This document shows, piece by piece, positions 1-7,204 of a DNA stretch of 64,000 nt. Each line of letters starts with the position of its first letter. Within the stretch, counting starts at the first letter, position 1. This DNA is from an uncultured Blautia sp. (GTDB lineage: Bacteria > Bacillota > Clostridia > Lachnospirales > Lachnospiraceae), in the NCBI GenBank assembly GCA_937893675.1, contig CALBGI010000024.1, positions 1 to 64,000 on the forward strand. Reading direction: 5' to 3'. A program made the position numbers and the translations under genes. The notes under the pieces were generated by a model, which worked only from the letters and a program-made list of their open reading frames with translations, had not been told where the DNA came from and did not search any database.

Positions 1-50
1 CGGTTAATCCTCCACCAACAATGATTACATTTTGACCAACATTCTTTTTC
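1..50 (-). pseudogene. Fragment of an FMN/FAD-NAD(P)H oxidoreductase (Rossmann segment), cut by window edge
   Basis: On the minus strand, directly after the stop codon of the small HTH gene, the frame reads KKKNVGQNVIIVGGGLT and then leaves the window. The VIIVGGGLT stretch is the glycine-rich dinucleotide-binding turn found in the middle of Old-Yellow-Enzyme-type fused oxidoreductases (2,4-dienoyl-CoA reductase or BaiCD-like). The frame is closed by a TAG upstream and has no ATG, GTG or TTG in between, so it cannot be the natural start of such a protein, whose N-terminal barrel should precede this motif. It is best read as a truncated remnant. Only 17 residues are visible, so the family call is tentative. 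Confidence 0.4.
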
Positions 51-224
51 TTAATAGATCTTGTCCTCTACATAACGGGTTGGTACCCGACCGAGAATCA
101 CATAATAGTTTTTGCTTTCCAGATCGGCATTCATTCTTTCCACCACCCGGTAAGCAAACGAAACTGATAATCCAAAGAGTTCTGCAATGTCTTCCACTGA
201 TAAATACATTTTTCTTTTACGCAT
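51..224 (-). CDS. Small HTH (excisionase-like) DNA-binding protein
   Basis: This 57-residue protein starts at the ATG at 224, preceded by GGAAAGGA at good spacing. An earlier in-frame ATG at 278 lies inside the neighbouring gene and is less likely. The residues VEDIAELFGLSVSFAYRVVERMN form a MerR/excisionase-like helix-turn-helix, followed by a short basic tail with the GRVPTRYVEDKIY sequence. It is a paralogue of the gene immediately upstream, which shares AxxICELL..SAYEII and GKVPTKYF. The two genes overlap by 8 bp and are probably cotranscribed. Proteins of this size and type usually belong to integrative elements, where they act in excision or regulation. No integrase is visible in the window. 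Confidence 0.7.
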   Translation of the reverse strand: MRKRKMYLSVEDIAELFGLSVSFAYRVVERMNADLESKNYYVILGRVPTRYVEDKIY

Positions 225-444
225 GAAACCATTCCTTTCCTTCTTCCTGAGGAATCTCACAAGTATCTTCCACTCCATAGAAACGCTTCACAAAATACTT
301 TGTCGGAACTTTTCCTCTAAGCGTCAGATATCCCTGGTCTTCCAGCTCCTTGTTCAGATTTCCAATGATCTCATAAGCCGATGTCTGTTTTACCTCCAGA
401 AGTTCACAAATATCAGCTGCCTTTAAAAATAATTTGTTCTGCAT
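217..444 (-). CDS. Small HTH (excisionase-like) DNA-binding protein
   Basis: This 75-residue protein starts at an ATG preceded by AGGAGGT. A helix-turn-helix spans roughly residues 9-30 (ADICELLEVKQTSAYEII), followed by the same GKVPTKYF-type segment as its downstream paralogue and an acidic C-terminal tail. Its 3' end overlaps the start of the second HTH gene, which suggests translational coupling. The tandem arrangement of two diverged copies, next to the 3' end of guaA, fits an accessory element at a known integration hotspot. Function beyond DNA binding cannot be read from the sequence. Confidence 0.7.
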   Translation of the reverse strand: MQNKLFLKAADICELLEVKQTSAYEIIGNLNKELEDQGYLTLRGKVPTKYFVKRFYGVEDTCEIPQEEGKEWFHA

Positions 445-793
445 AATCAGTACCTCCTGTGTCTTGAATATTTATCTCTTCATATACTCTGTACTGGCAG
501 ATACAAAATCGGACATCATTTTCCGAAATTTTGCAAATTATTTTAATTTCACAGTTCCCATATCTGTTATCGCTGAACCATGGAGTTAATATCATTGAAA
601 AAAGGGTATAAAAAACAGTCTGCCCTGACGGAAAATATTTCCATCAAAACAAACTGTTCTTCATATTCACACTAATTATATTTTCTGAGCATAGCTACTT
701 TTTGCGAAAATCTCAAATAACTCCGGAATGAAAACAACGAAAAAAAATATTTTTTAACTCCATTTGCACTCCACTGGAACATTCAGACAGCCC
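445..793. other. AT-rich intergenic region with imperfect inverted repeats
   Basis: No convincing gene is seen here. The stretch separates the minus-strand HTH pair from guaA. It contains an imperfect inverted repeat around 623-668, with AACAGT and ACTGTT arms flanking the near-palindrome GGAAAATATTTCC. The minus strand just before the HTH gene carries its ribosome binding site. The high AT content contrasts with guaA and agrees with foreign DNA. A 60-codon open frame over 413-595 lacks a ribosome binding site and overlaps the HTH start, so it is not called. Confidence 0.4.
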
Positions 794-823
794 GCAAAGC
801 CTTTATTTATGGGCTTTTTCGCA
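794..823 (-). terminator. Weak hairpin after guaA
   Basis: AAAGCC at 796-801 and GGCTTT at 812-817 form a six-base-pair stem, extended by GC pairs, around an AT-rich loop ten bases long. It lies about 10 bp past the guaA stop. The T-run is better on the plus strand than on the minus strand, so its role as the guaA terminator is uncertain. Confidence 0.35.
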
Positions 824-833
824 ATTTTGTCCG

Positions 834-2378
834 CTATTCAAATTCCACCGTCGCCGGCGGCTTTCCAGTACAGTCGTAAAGCACACGGTTCACATTTTTG
901 ACCTCATTGACAATTCGGCTGGTCGCTTTCCCGATAACCTCCCATGGGATCTCGGCGCTTTCCGCGGTCATAAAGTCCACGGTCGTTACGGCGCGCAGCG
1001 CCACAGCATAATCGTAGGTTCTCTCATCTCCCATAACGCCAACAGAGCGCATATTGGTGAGAGCTGCAAAATACTGGTTTACCTTCTTGTCCAGTCCCGC
1101 TTTGGCAATTTCTTCGCGCCAGATGGCGTCCGCATCCTGTACCATTTTTACCTTTTCGGCAGTGACTTCGCCAATAATGCGGATGCCAAGGCCCGGACCC
1201 GGGAAGGGCTGACGAAATACCAGGTATTCCGGAATTCCAAGCTGCAGGCCAGCCCGGCGCACCTCATCCTTGAACAGATCGCGAAGCGGCTCGATAATCT
1301 CTTTGAAATCTACGTAATCCGGAAGTCCTCCTACGTTGTGGTGGGATTTGATAACCGTAGACTCGCCGCCTACGCCGCTTTCCACCACATCCGGATAAAT
1401 GGTTCCCTGCACCAGGAAATCCACGGCACCGATCTTCTTTGCCTCTTCCTCAAATACGCGGATAAATTCTTCACCGATGATCTTCCGTTTCTGCTCCGGC
1501 TCTTCGACACCTTTCAGCTTTTCATAGAAACGCTCCTGCGCGTTTACGCGGATAAAATTCAAATCATAATTTCCTTTTGGCCCGAAGATAGCCTCTACCT
1601 CGTCTCCCTCATTTTTACGGAGAAGACCATGGTCCACAAACACGCAGGTAAGCTGACTGCCAACTGCCTTGGACAGAAGCACTGCTGCCACTGAGGAATC
1701 CACACCGCCGGAAAGGGCACAGAGAACCTTACCGTCTCCTACCTTTTCGCGAATGGATTTGATGGACTCTTCCACAAAGGACTCCATTTTCCAGTCGCCG
1801 GCACAGCCGCAGACATTGTATACAAAGTTGGAAAGCATTTTTGTACCTTCCTGGGTGTGGAGCACCTCCGGATGGAACTGTACTGCATACAGCTTTTTAT
1901 CCGGATTTTCGACTGCTGCCACCGGACAGTCCTCGGTCCATGCGCTGATGTGAAAATCAGGAGCTGCTTTGGAAATATAATCGTTGTGGCTCATCCAGCA
2001 AATGGTTTTTGGTGAAACACCTTCGAACAGGCGGGACGCCGTATCCACATTCACCTCGATCTTGCCGTACTCGCGCACCGGCGCTTTTTCCACTTTTCCG
2101 CCCAGCAGATGCATCATGAGCTGAGAACCGTAGCAGATGCCCAGAACCGGAATGCCAAGCTCAAAAATCTCTTTGTTATAAGTGGGAGCGCCTGGCTCGT
2201 AACAGCTGTTGGGCCCGCCGGTAAAAATAATTCCTTTTGGATGAATTGCTTTTATTTTTTCAATATCGGTCCGATAAGAATAAATTTCACAGTATACGTT
2301 ACATTCTCTCACGCGACGTGCAATCAGCTGATTGTACTGTCCGCCAAAATCAAGCACAACGACCGTCTCTCGCTTCAT
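834..2378 (-). CDS. guaA: GMP synthase (glutamine-hydrolysing)
   Basis: Converts XMP to GMP with glutamine and ATP, the last step of guanine nucleotide synthesis. The 514 residues match the family length. The N-terminal class I amidotransferase domain has the nucleophile Cys82 in GICYGSQ and His169/Glu171 in FHPE. The ATP pyrophosphatase domain has the SGGVDSS loop at 223-229, and the C-terminal dimerisation domain ends in the usual PPATVEFE. The ATG follows AGGAGG. It has its own promoter and stands alone. No purine riboswitch is visible in the 98-bp leader region. The 3' end of guaA is a known integration site for genomic islands, and accessory-looking DNA lies just beyond it here. Confidence 0.97.
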   Translation of the reverse strand: MKRETVVVLDFGGQYNQLIARRVRECNVYCEIYSYRTDIEKIKAIHPKGIIFTGGPNSCYEPGAPTYNKEIFELGIPVLGICYGSQLMMHLLGGKVEKAPVREYGKIEVNVDTASRLFEGVSPKTICWMSHNDYISKAAPDFHISAWTEDCPVAAVENPDKKLYAVQFHPEVLHTQEGTKMLSNFVYNVCGCAGDWKMESFVEESIKSIREKVGDGKVLCALSGGVDSSVAAVLLSKAVGSQLTCVFVDHGLLRKNEGDEVEAIFGPKGNYDLNFIRVNAQERFYEKLKGVEEPEQKRKIIGEEFIRVFEEEAKKIGAVDFLVQGTIYPDVVESGVGGESTVIKSHHNVGGLPDYVDFKEIIEPLRDLFKDEVRRAGLQLGIPEYLVFRQPFPGPGLGIRIIGEVTAEKVKMVQDADAIWREEIAKAGLDKKVNQYFAALTNMRSVGVMGDERTYDYAVALRAVTTVDFMTAESAEIPWEVIGKATSRIVNEVKNVNRVLYDCTGKPPATVEFE

Positions 2379-2416
2379 AGTCTTCCTCCTGATAACTTCA
2401 TTTTTTCGTATTCCCT

Positions 2417-2445
2417 ATTATAAATAGACTTCCCTGCTTTCGCAA
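2417..2445 (-). promoter_or_regulatory. SigA-type promoter of guaA
   Basis: On the minus strand a -35 TTGCGA (2440-2445) is followed after exactly 17 bp by a perfect -10 TATAAT (2417-2422), about 40 bp upstream of the guaA start. The element sits in the short gap between guaA and the upstream MATE gene, so guaA can be expressed independently. Confidence 0.75.
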
Positions 2446-2476
2446 GACAAAATTTTTCGAGTTCCGGCCGGCAGCC

Positions 2477-3814
2477 TTACACCCGCTTCAATTCCCACTT
2501 GCTCCCCCGGTATCGGAAGACAAAAAACGCCGCGCGCACTGCCCAGTCAATGGTCATGGCCACCCAAACGCCGAACACGCCGAGTCCTGCATATTTTGCC
2601 AGAACAAAACTGAAGCCGATTCTGAAAATCCACATGGACAAAATAGATACCCACATGCAAAAGCCCACATCATTGGCTGCCCTGAGCGTATTTGGCAGGG
2701 TAAAGGCCGGCGCCCAGATAAGAACTGCCAGGATTGCATGATAAATAATAATGTCGCTTGCCATAACCCCGGTCTGATTTGAGAGGGAATAAATGTCAAT
2801 AATCAGGGGCAGCGCCAGAACAATGAGGATATTCATTAAGACAATTGCCCCATAGGAATACCGCAGAAACTTCCTGGTGTAATAGCGCACCTGCTCATAA
2901 TCTCCCGCACCCACGCACTGCGCACTCACAGAGGAGAGCGCATATCCCATGGACATTCCGCCCAGGATCGCCACGTTGCACACGCTGTTGGCAACCGCAT
3001 TTGCGGCAATGGAGGCAGTTCCAAATCCGGACACCAGACTCAGAACCAGAATTTTGCCAAGCTGAAACATGCTGTTTTCCAGGCTGTACGGGATGCCGAT
3101 GTGAAGAATCTGCTTCAAAACCCGCCATTTCAGGCGAATTCCCAAAACTGTACGGATGTGCAGCGTCTTCTGTGGATTTTTCATCCAGAACAGCATCCAG
3201 ATGCCGGCAAACACACGGGAAACCGTGGTCGGAATCGCCGCTCCCTCCACGCCGAACCCGAAGCCATAAAGAAGAATGGCATTTCCCACCAGATTCATGC
3301 CATTCATCACCAACGACATTTTCATAGGAGTTTTGGAATCCCCCATGGCACGGAACATGGCTGCGCCTGTATTATATATGGAAAGAAAAGGAATGGACGC
3401 GGTGACGATCAGAAGATAGGTCGTACAGTTTTCCATAACCTCCGGTTCAATATCTCCGAAAACCACGTGGAGTATAAACCATTTTCCCGCATAAACCACC
3501 GCCATGATCACCAGAGAAAACAGCGTGGAAAAAAGAAGCGTCTGCTCTGCTGCCTCGCAGCCCTCTTCCTCCCGTTTTCGCCCCAGCGCCTGTCCTGCCA
3601 CAATGGCTCCGCCGGTGGCAAGCGCGGTAAACATGTTGATCAAAAGGACCATGATCGTGTCTATCAAGGACACGGCTGATACGGCAGCTTCTCCTACAGA
3701 CGCCACCATAATAGAATCTGCCAGACCCACAAAGATTGCCAGAAACTGTTCGATAAACAGCGGCACTATGAGCCTGCGCAGATCCCGATTGCTGAACAAA
3801 TATTGCTTTCCCAT
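2477..3814 (-). CDS. MATE family multidrug/cation efflux protein
   Basis: Membrane antiporter of about 445 residues that would export organic cations or drugs in exchange for Na+ or H+. I place the start at the ATG at 3814 (MGKQYLFSNRDL), behind GGTGAGG, rather than at the frame's first ATG at 3859. Twelve hydrophobic helices in two pseudo-repeats are visible, with the family signatures PLFIEQFLAIFVGLADSIMV near the N terminus and GAAIPTTVSRVFAGIWMLF in the middle. It reads toward guaA, but guaA has its own promoter. The substrate cannot be predicted; MATE proteins are widespread and promiscuous. Confidence 0.9.
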   Translation of the reverse strand: MGKQYLFSNRDLRRLIVPLFIEQFLAIFVGLADSIMVASVGEAAVSAVSLIDTIMVLLINMFTALATGGAIVAGQALGRKREEEGCEAAEQTLLFSTLFSLVIMAVVYAGKWFILHVVFGDIEPEVMENCTTYLLIVTASIPFLSIYNTGAAMFRAMGDSKTPMKMSLVMNGMNLVGNAILLYGFGFGVEGAAIPTTVSRVFAGIWMLFWMKNPQKTLHIRTVLGIRLKWRVLKQILHIGIPYSLENSMFQLGKILVLSLVSGFGTASIAANAVANSVCNVAILGGMSMGYALSSVSAQCVGAGDYEQVRYYTRKFLRYSYGAIVLMNILIVLALPLIIDIYSLSNQTGVMASDIIIYHAILAVLIWAPAFTLPNTLRAANDVGFCMWVSILSMWIFRIGFSFVLAKYAGLGVFGVWVAMTIDWAVRAAFFVFRYRGSKWELKRV

Positions 3815-3894
3815 TTTCCTCACCCTGTATACATCATTTTTGCAATCATTATACGGCAATCAAAATGAGAAGTACATAGGCAAAATGCAGGATT

Positions 3895-4221
3895 TTATTC
3901 CTTCCGAAGAATTTCTTTTGGCGCTTCTATCTCATTGGCAATGGTATGCTCTGTCAGGCCGGAGAGCAGACGGATTTTTTCATTGAGCATGGAACGCATA
4001 CAGTTTGGAACGTGCTCTCCATGCGCCCGGTGAATCGCCACGCATTCCTTGCAGTTGCCATGATAACGGCATGCTTTTTGGCAGGGACAATGGTCCTTAT
4101 GCGCATATTCTTCGCGAAACTGCGCCGCAAATTCCTCCTGCAGACGCAATCCCTCTTTGCGATTTCCCAGATGAAATTCCCGCATGGCAGCTTTTTCTGT
4201 TTCATTCCCGTCAATCCTCAT
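3895..4221 (-). CDS. Small cysteine-rich protein, probably metal binding
   Basis: A 108-residue soluble protein of unassigned function. The ATG follows GAGGAGGAA. The N-terminal 40 residues are charged and helical (EKAAMREFHLGNRKEGLRLQ). The centre has a compact Cys/His cluster: CPCQKACRYHGNCKECVAIH, then a GEHVPNC segment. Such spacing suggests a Zn site or Fe-S centre. I recall similar short clostridial proteins of DUF6485 type, but I cannot verify the family. The gene is transcribed away from the AraC regulator across a 137-bp shared intergenic region, so it could be a target of that regulator. Confidence 0.75.
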   Translation of the reverse strand: MRIDGNETEKAAMREFHLGNRKEGLRLQEEFAAQFREEYAHKDHCPCQKACRYHGNCKECVAIHRAHGEHVPNCMRSMLNEKIRLLSGLTEHTIANEIEAPKEILRKE

Positions 4222-4277
4222 TTTTGTATTCCTCCTCTGCTTTATTGTGCATAATAGGAATATAGCGCGGTTTCTTC

Positions 4278-4306
4278 TTGATATCTACCGAAAAACCCGC
4301 TAAAAT
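4278..4306 (+). promoter_or_regulatory. Promoter of the AraC-family gene
   Basis: TTGATA (4278-4283) and TAAAAT (4301-4306) are separated by 17 bp, about 50 bp before the AraC-type start. Both hexamers match the SigA consensus in five of six positions. Confidence 0.6.
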
Positions 4307-4358
4307 ATATATGAAAACAGCCAAATAATGATATTTCCCTGCCGTATAAGGAGGATTT

Positions 4359-5258
4359 ATGCAAAAAAAGAAACCGGACAGCGAGATCCCCGTCTATTCC
4401 CACAACCCCTACGACAACAATCCATTTCCCCTGCTGGTTCTGGATGTACACCGCAAGGTGTGCACTCCTGCCAACGAGGGCTTTCGCGTGCTGCACTGGC
4501 ACGAGGAAATTCAGTTTGTCCATGTGCTGAAGGGCAGCATCCATATCAAAATCTACGAGAACACTCTGGATGTCCCGGCCGGAGACTGCCTGTTTCTCAA
4601 CCGCTCTGTTCTCCACTGTATCACAGAGAAAGAAAACTGCCACTATCACAGCATTCTTATCCCGGAACGGATGCTTGGATTTTTTCCCGGAAGTATTATG
4701 GCGCAGCAGGATGTGGCTTCTGTTCTCCACAATCCGGCTTTTACACATAAATTTCTGCAAAAAAAGAACCCTGCACAGGAAGAATTCTTCCATATGCTGG
4801 ATTCCTTTGAACAATTGTATTTTGATACGGACGCCTTTTCTCACCGGGAATACCGGCTGAGTCTGGCTGTAACCTCGCTGTGGCTGTCCTTCCTCACGCT
4901 TCTCCCCGCGCTTTTGCCGGCAGTGCCGGTCAAAGACTACGAGCGCATCCGCGCCATGCTCTCCCATATCCACACCCATTATGCAAAACCCATTGCGGTG
5001 GAAGACCTCGCCGCCTGCGCCCACATCGGAAAAAGCGAATGCCAACGGAGCTTTCGCCGTTTTACCGGCCTTTCCCCTTATCGCTATCTCATTCAATACC
5101 GGCTTCACGCTGCAGCTGTACTCTTAAAGACCACCGATCGATCCGTGACAGAGATTGCCCTGCAGACAGGATTTGCCTCTGCCAGCTCCTGTATCGGATA
5201 TTTTCGTCAAAAATATGGAATGACGCCCCGGGAATATCGAAAACACGAAGAAGATTGA
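4359..5258 (+). CDS. AraC-family transcriptional regulator with cupin sensor domain
   Basis: This 299-residue regulator starts at an ATG behind AAGGAGG. The N-terminal half (about residues 20-110) is a cupin: the HWHEEIQFVHVLKGSIHIKI strand set and the PAGDCLFLNRSVLH turn are typical of the ligand-binding domain. The last 100 residues carry two helix-turn-helix motifs (IAVEDLAACAHIGKSECQRSFRRFTGLSP and EIALQTGFASASSCIGYFRQKYGMTPREYR), the standard AraC DNA-binding domain. Family members commonly sense sugars or other small carbon compounds. The divergent small Cys-rich gene is the closest candidate target. The ligand is unknown. Confidence 0.92.
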   Translation: MQKKKPDSEIPVYSHNPYDNNPFPLLVLDVHRKVCTPANEGFRVLHWHEEIQFVHVLKGSIHIKIYENTLDVPAGDCLFLNRSVLHCITEKENCHYHSILIPERMLGFFPGSIMAQQDVASVLHNPAFTHKFLQKKNPAQEEFFHMLDSFEQLYFDTDAFSHREYRLSLAVTSLWLSFLTLLPALLPAVPVKDYERIRAMLSHIHTHYAKPIAVEDLAACAHIGKSECQRSFRRFTGLSPYRYLIQYRLHAAAVLLKTTDRSVTEIALQTGFASASSCIGYFRQKYGMTPREYRKHEED

Positions 5259-5299
5259 GATGACTGCCAGATAATTTCTTTCCGGAAAATCTGACAAAC

Positions 5300-5346
5300 A
5301 AAAAAACACCGTCCCCGCGGCAATCATATTGTCCGCAAAAACAGTG
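5300..5346 (-). terminator. Terminator of tRNA-Lys
   Basis: Read on the minus strand, CACTGT (5341-5346) pairs with ACGGTG (5307-5312), with an inner GCGG/CCGC pairing. A run of seven T residues follows. It lies just past the 3' end of the tRNA gene. Confidence 0.75.
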
Positions 5347-5352
5347 CTTAAG

Positions 5353-5425
5353 TGCGCCTTCAGGGGCTCGAACCCTGGACACCCTGATTAAGAGTCAGGT
5401 GCTCTACCAACTGAGCTAAAGGCGC
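5353..5425 (-). tRNA. tRNA-Lys (anticodon CTT)
   Basis: The minus strand folds as a 73-base cloverleaf. The acceptor arm pairs GCGCCTT with AAGGCGC and has discriminator A at 5353. The D-arm is AGCTCAGTTGGTAGAGC. The anticodon stem CCTGA/TCAGG encloses the loop CTCTTAA, giving anticodon CTT. The T-arm GGTTCGAAC is canonical. The 3' CCA is not encoded and must be added after transcription. Confidence 0.96.
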
Positions 5426-5530
5426 CTGTTTTATCTTTTGCAATTCCTTAACGCAAGGAGTATTATAACTGAGGTTCCACAGAAAAGTCAAGAGGATTTT
5501 TATATTTTTTTAAGAAAAATTAAAGAAAAC

Positions 5531-5578
5531 GTGAGAGAACCATCTCAAAGCTGCAAAGCCCGAAGGTTTCTCCCTCAC
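5531..5578. repeat. Hairpin repeat, diverged copy in inverse orientation (copy C)
   Basis: A 23-base loop at 5542-5564 is flanked by complementary arms: GTGAG at 5531-5535 pairs with CTCAC at 5574-5578, and AGAACC at 5536-5541 pairs with GGTTTCT with small bulges. The loop matches 18 of 23 positions of the reverse complement of the loop in the nearby copy A and in copy B at 31.6 kb, including CTCAAAG and TGC. The stem sequence is quite different from those copies but still self-complementary. It lies between tRNA-Lys and trmB. Confidence 0.6.
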
Positions 5579-5631
5579 ATTCCCCCTTCTTGGGCACCGC
5601 TTGACAATAAAAGAACAAGTTCCGGGGTTTT

Positions 5632-5695
5632 AGCGGCGGCCAACAGGGGAGCGCGAGGGGAGTGCGGCCTTCGCAACTTTGAGCTCTCCCCTCGC
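5632..5695. repeat. Hairpin repeat copy A
   Basis: The conserved lead GCGGCGGCCAACAGGGG is followed by a perfect 10-bp stem, GCGAGGGGAG (5653-5662) with CTCCCCTCGC (5686-5695), around a 23-base loop (5663-5685) that itself contains a TGCG/CGCA mini-hairpin. The lead and loop recur at 31576-31644, the loop without a mismatch, while the stem there differs and is again self-complementary. No T-run follows, so it is not a plain terminator. Confidence 0.8.
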
Positions 5696-5711
5696 AAATA
5701 ATTTCTCCTCC

Positions 5712-5870
5712 TCATCTTCTCTTTTTTTCTTCCTTTTTGGAATCCAGCCTGTTCAAAATCCCCATCAGTTCATACAGAGATTTTTTCATGCAGCAAATCC
5801 GTTTATCCAGCTTACAATGCTCATAAAAAAATTCATTGAGCTTCCGCCTCAGACATCTGTTCCGTCCCAT
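5712..5870 (-). CDS. Possible small basic protein, hypothetical
   Basis: A 52-codon open frame that starts at an ATG closely preceded by GGAGAG and lies 71 bp downstream of trmB on the same strand. The product is basic with a helical centre (NEFFYEHCKLDKRICCMKKS then LYELMGILNRL) and ends in a lysine-rich tail. It has a plausible amino-acid mix for a real protein but no family I recognise. The ribosome binding site is rather close to the start (about 4 bp), and nothing else supports it. Conservation of the frame in relatives would decide. Confidence 0.35.
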   Translation of the reverse strand: MGRNRCLRRKLNEFFYEHCKLDKRICCMKKSLYELMGILNRLDSKKEEKKRR

Positions 5871-5941
5871 GCCGCTCTCCAAAAGCTCTTCTTATATTTA
5901 GGGTATGCCGTTTTGACCGGGTGGTTCCTCCTGCGCTCATT

Positions 5942-6595
5942 TTACCTGGCAATGATCATCTTGCAGATGGGATTTCCCTGGGAAGAAAATTTCTCTTCAT
6001 ATTCCGTCATCACATTTCCCCTGCACATTTCTTCATTGTGGTGCAGATCAAACGTATGCCCCAGAAGCTGCCACTTGCTGTTTTCTACCTCTTCCAAAGA
6101 AAACTCAAACAATTCCCGGTTGTCTGTTTTAAACTCCACGATTCCTTCTGCCGCCAGGATCTTATCGTAACGCTCCAGAAATTCTCCGGAGGTCAGACGG
6201 CGTTTGGCATGGCGTGCCTTTGGCCAGGGATCGGAAAAATTGAGATAAATCTTCCCCACCTCTCCCTGCGCAAAAATATCTGGCAGCACTCTGGCATCTA
6301 TCCGCATAAACCGAAGATTGGCAAGCGCTGTCCCGTTTTCTTCCAGCTCTTCCATTTTCTGGAGGGCGCGCAGAAGCACACTGTCATACATCTCAATTCC
6401 CACATAATTGATCTCCGGATGAAGGCGAGCCATATCCATAAGGAAACGTCCCTTTCCCATCCCCACTTCTATATGAAGCGGCTGCTTTTTGGGAAACGCA
6501 TCTCCCCAATGTCCCTTTAACCCCTCCGGCTCCTGCACCACAAATCTGCTCTCAGAAATCGCATCCTTTGCCCCCGGTATATTCCGTAATCTCAT
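5942..6595 (-). CDS. trmB: tRNA (guanine-N7-)-methyltransferase
   Basis: Methylates G46 in the variable loop of tRNAs using S-adenosylmethionine. The start at 6595 (MRLRNIPGAKD) is fixed by AGGAGG five bases upstream; an earlier ATG at 6658 lacks a site. The 217-residue length is normal. The SAM-binding motif HIEVGMGKGRFL, the NFSDPWPKARHAKRRL signature and the C-terminal TEYEEKF motif are all present. It lies divergent to the V-ATPase operon, with 279 bp between the starts. Confidence 0.95.
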   Translation of the reverse strand: MRLRNIPGAKDAISESRFVVQEPEGLKGHWGDAFPKKQPLHIEVGMGKGRFLMDMARLHPEINYVGIEMYDSVLLRALQKMEELEENGTALANLRFMRIDARVLPDIFAQGEVGKIYLNFSDPWPKARHAKRRLTSGEFLERYDKILAAEGIVEFKTDNRELFEFSLEEVENSKWQLLGHTFDLHHNEEMCRGNVMTEYEEKFSSQGNPICKMIIAR

Positions 6596-6795
6596 GATAT
6601 CCTCCTGATATTCTGCGGTTAAATAAGCTGCAAAATCCTGCCGCAATACCGCATTCATACTTTGTACTATAAAATTCTGTCGTTACCACTATACACGCTT
6701 TTTTTGCCCTTTGCAATGACAAGATTCTTCTATTTTCCCGTCATTTTCCCGGTAAGAGTCGAATTGGCTCAGGACAATATTGTGCATTTTAACGT

Positions 6796-6823
6796 TTGTA
6801 ATTTTCAAAAAAAAGTGTATGAT
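6796..6823 (+). promoter_or_regulatory. Promoter of the V-ATPase operon
   Basis: TTGTAA (6796-6801) and TATGAT (6818-6823) are 16 bp apart, 51 bp before the first ATPase gene. It is the only good candidate in the divergent gap, and no internal terminator is seen until 15459, so the nine genes probably form one transcript. Confidence 0.6.
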
Positions 6824-6873
6824 AGAGAAATGAAAAAGTTGGAAGACTACCTATTATAAAAAGGAGGTTATAC

Positions 6874-7185
6874 ATGGAGCAGATATTAAGCAAACTGTCT
6901 GAAATTGAGATCACAGCCAAGAGCATCATGGATGATGCCGCTTACAAAAAACAGCGCCTCTCCGATGAGATGGAACAGAAGTTCAGGGATTTCGACGAGC
7001 AGCTTGACAAAGAGACCGAACATAAAATTCAGCAGATCCGTGCAGACCTTGAAAAAGAAAAGGATGTACAGCTTGACGCCCTGAAGAAGGACACGGAACA
7101 GACCCTGGAAGATTTGGATGCCTATTTCCAAAAAAATCACAGGCAGCTGGCACAGGAACTTTATCAAAAAATCATAAGCCTTTGA
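6874..7185 (+). CDS. V-type ATPase peripheral stalk subunit G/H (coiled coil)
   Basis: First gene of the ATPase operon, 103 residues, start after AAGGAGG. The product is almost entirely charged heptad-type helix (EMEQKFRDFDEQLDKETEHK continuing to the C terminus), with no hydrophobic segment. This is the pattern of the small stalk subunit (NtpF/AhaH type) that pairs with subunit E to tether the catalytic head to subunit I. Its place ahead of subunits C and I supports the call. The sequence itself is low in distinctive motifs, so subunit naming rests on context. Confidence 0.75.
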   Translation: MEQILSKLSEIEITAKSIMDDAAYKKQRLSDEMEQKFRDFDEQLDKETEHKIQQIRADLEKEKDVQLDALKKDTEQTLEDLDAYFQKNHRQLAQELYQKIISL

Positions 7186-7204
7186 CATAAGGAGGTGAGA
7201 CGTC

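Noticed and set aside
413..595. A 60-codon minus-strand frame upstream of the HTH pair
   Set aside because: It overlaps the HTH start and has no ribosome binding site or protein-like pattern.
2379..2476. A purine riboswitch ahead of guaA
   Set aside because: The leader between the mapped promoter and the start is too short, and the conserved purine-aptamer loops are absent.
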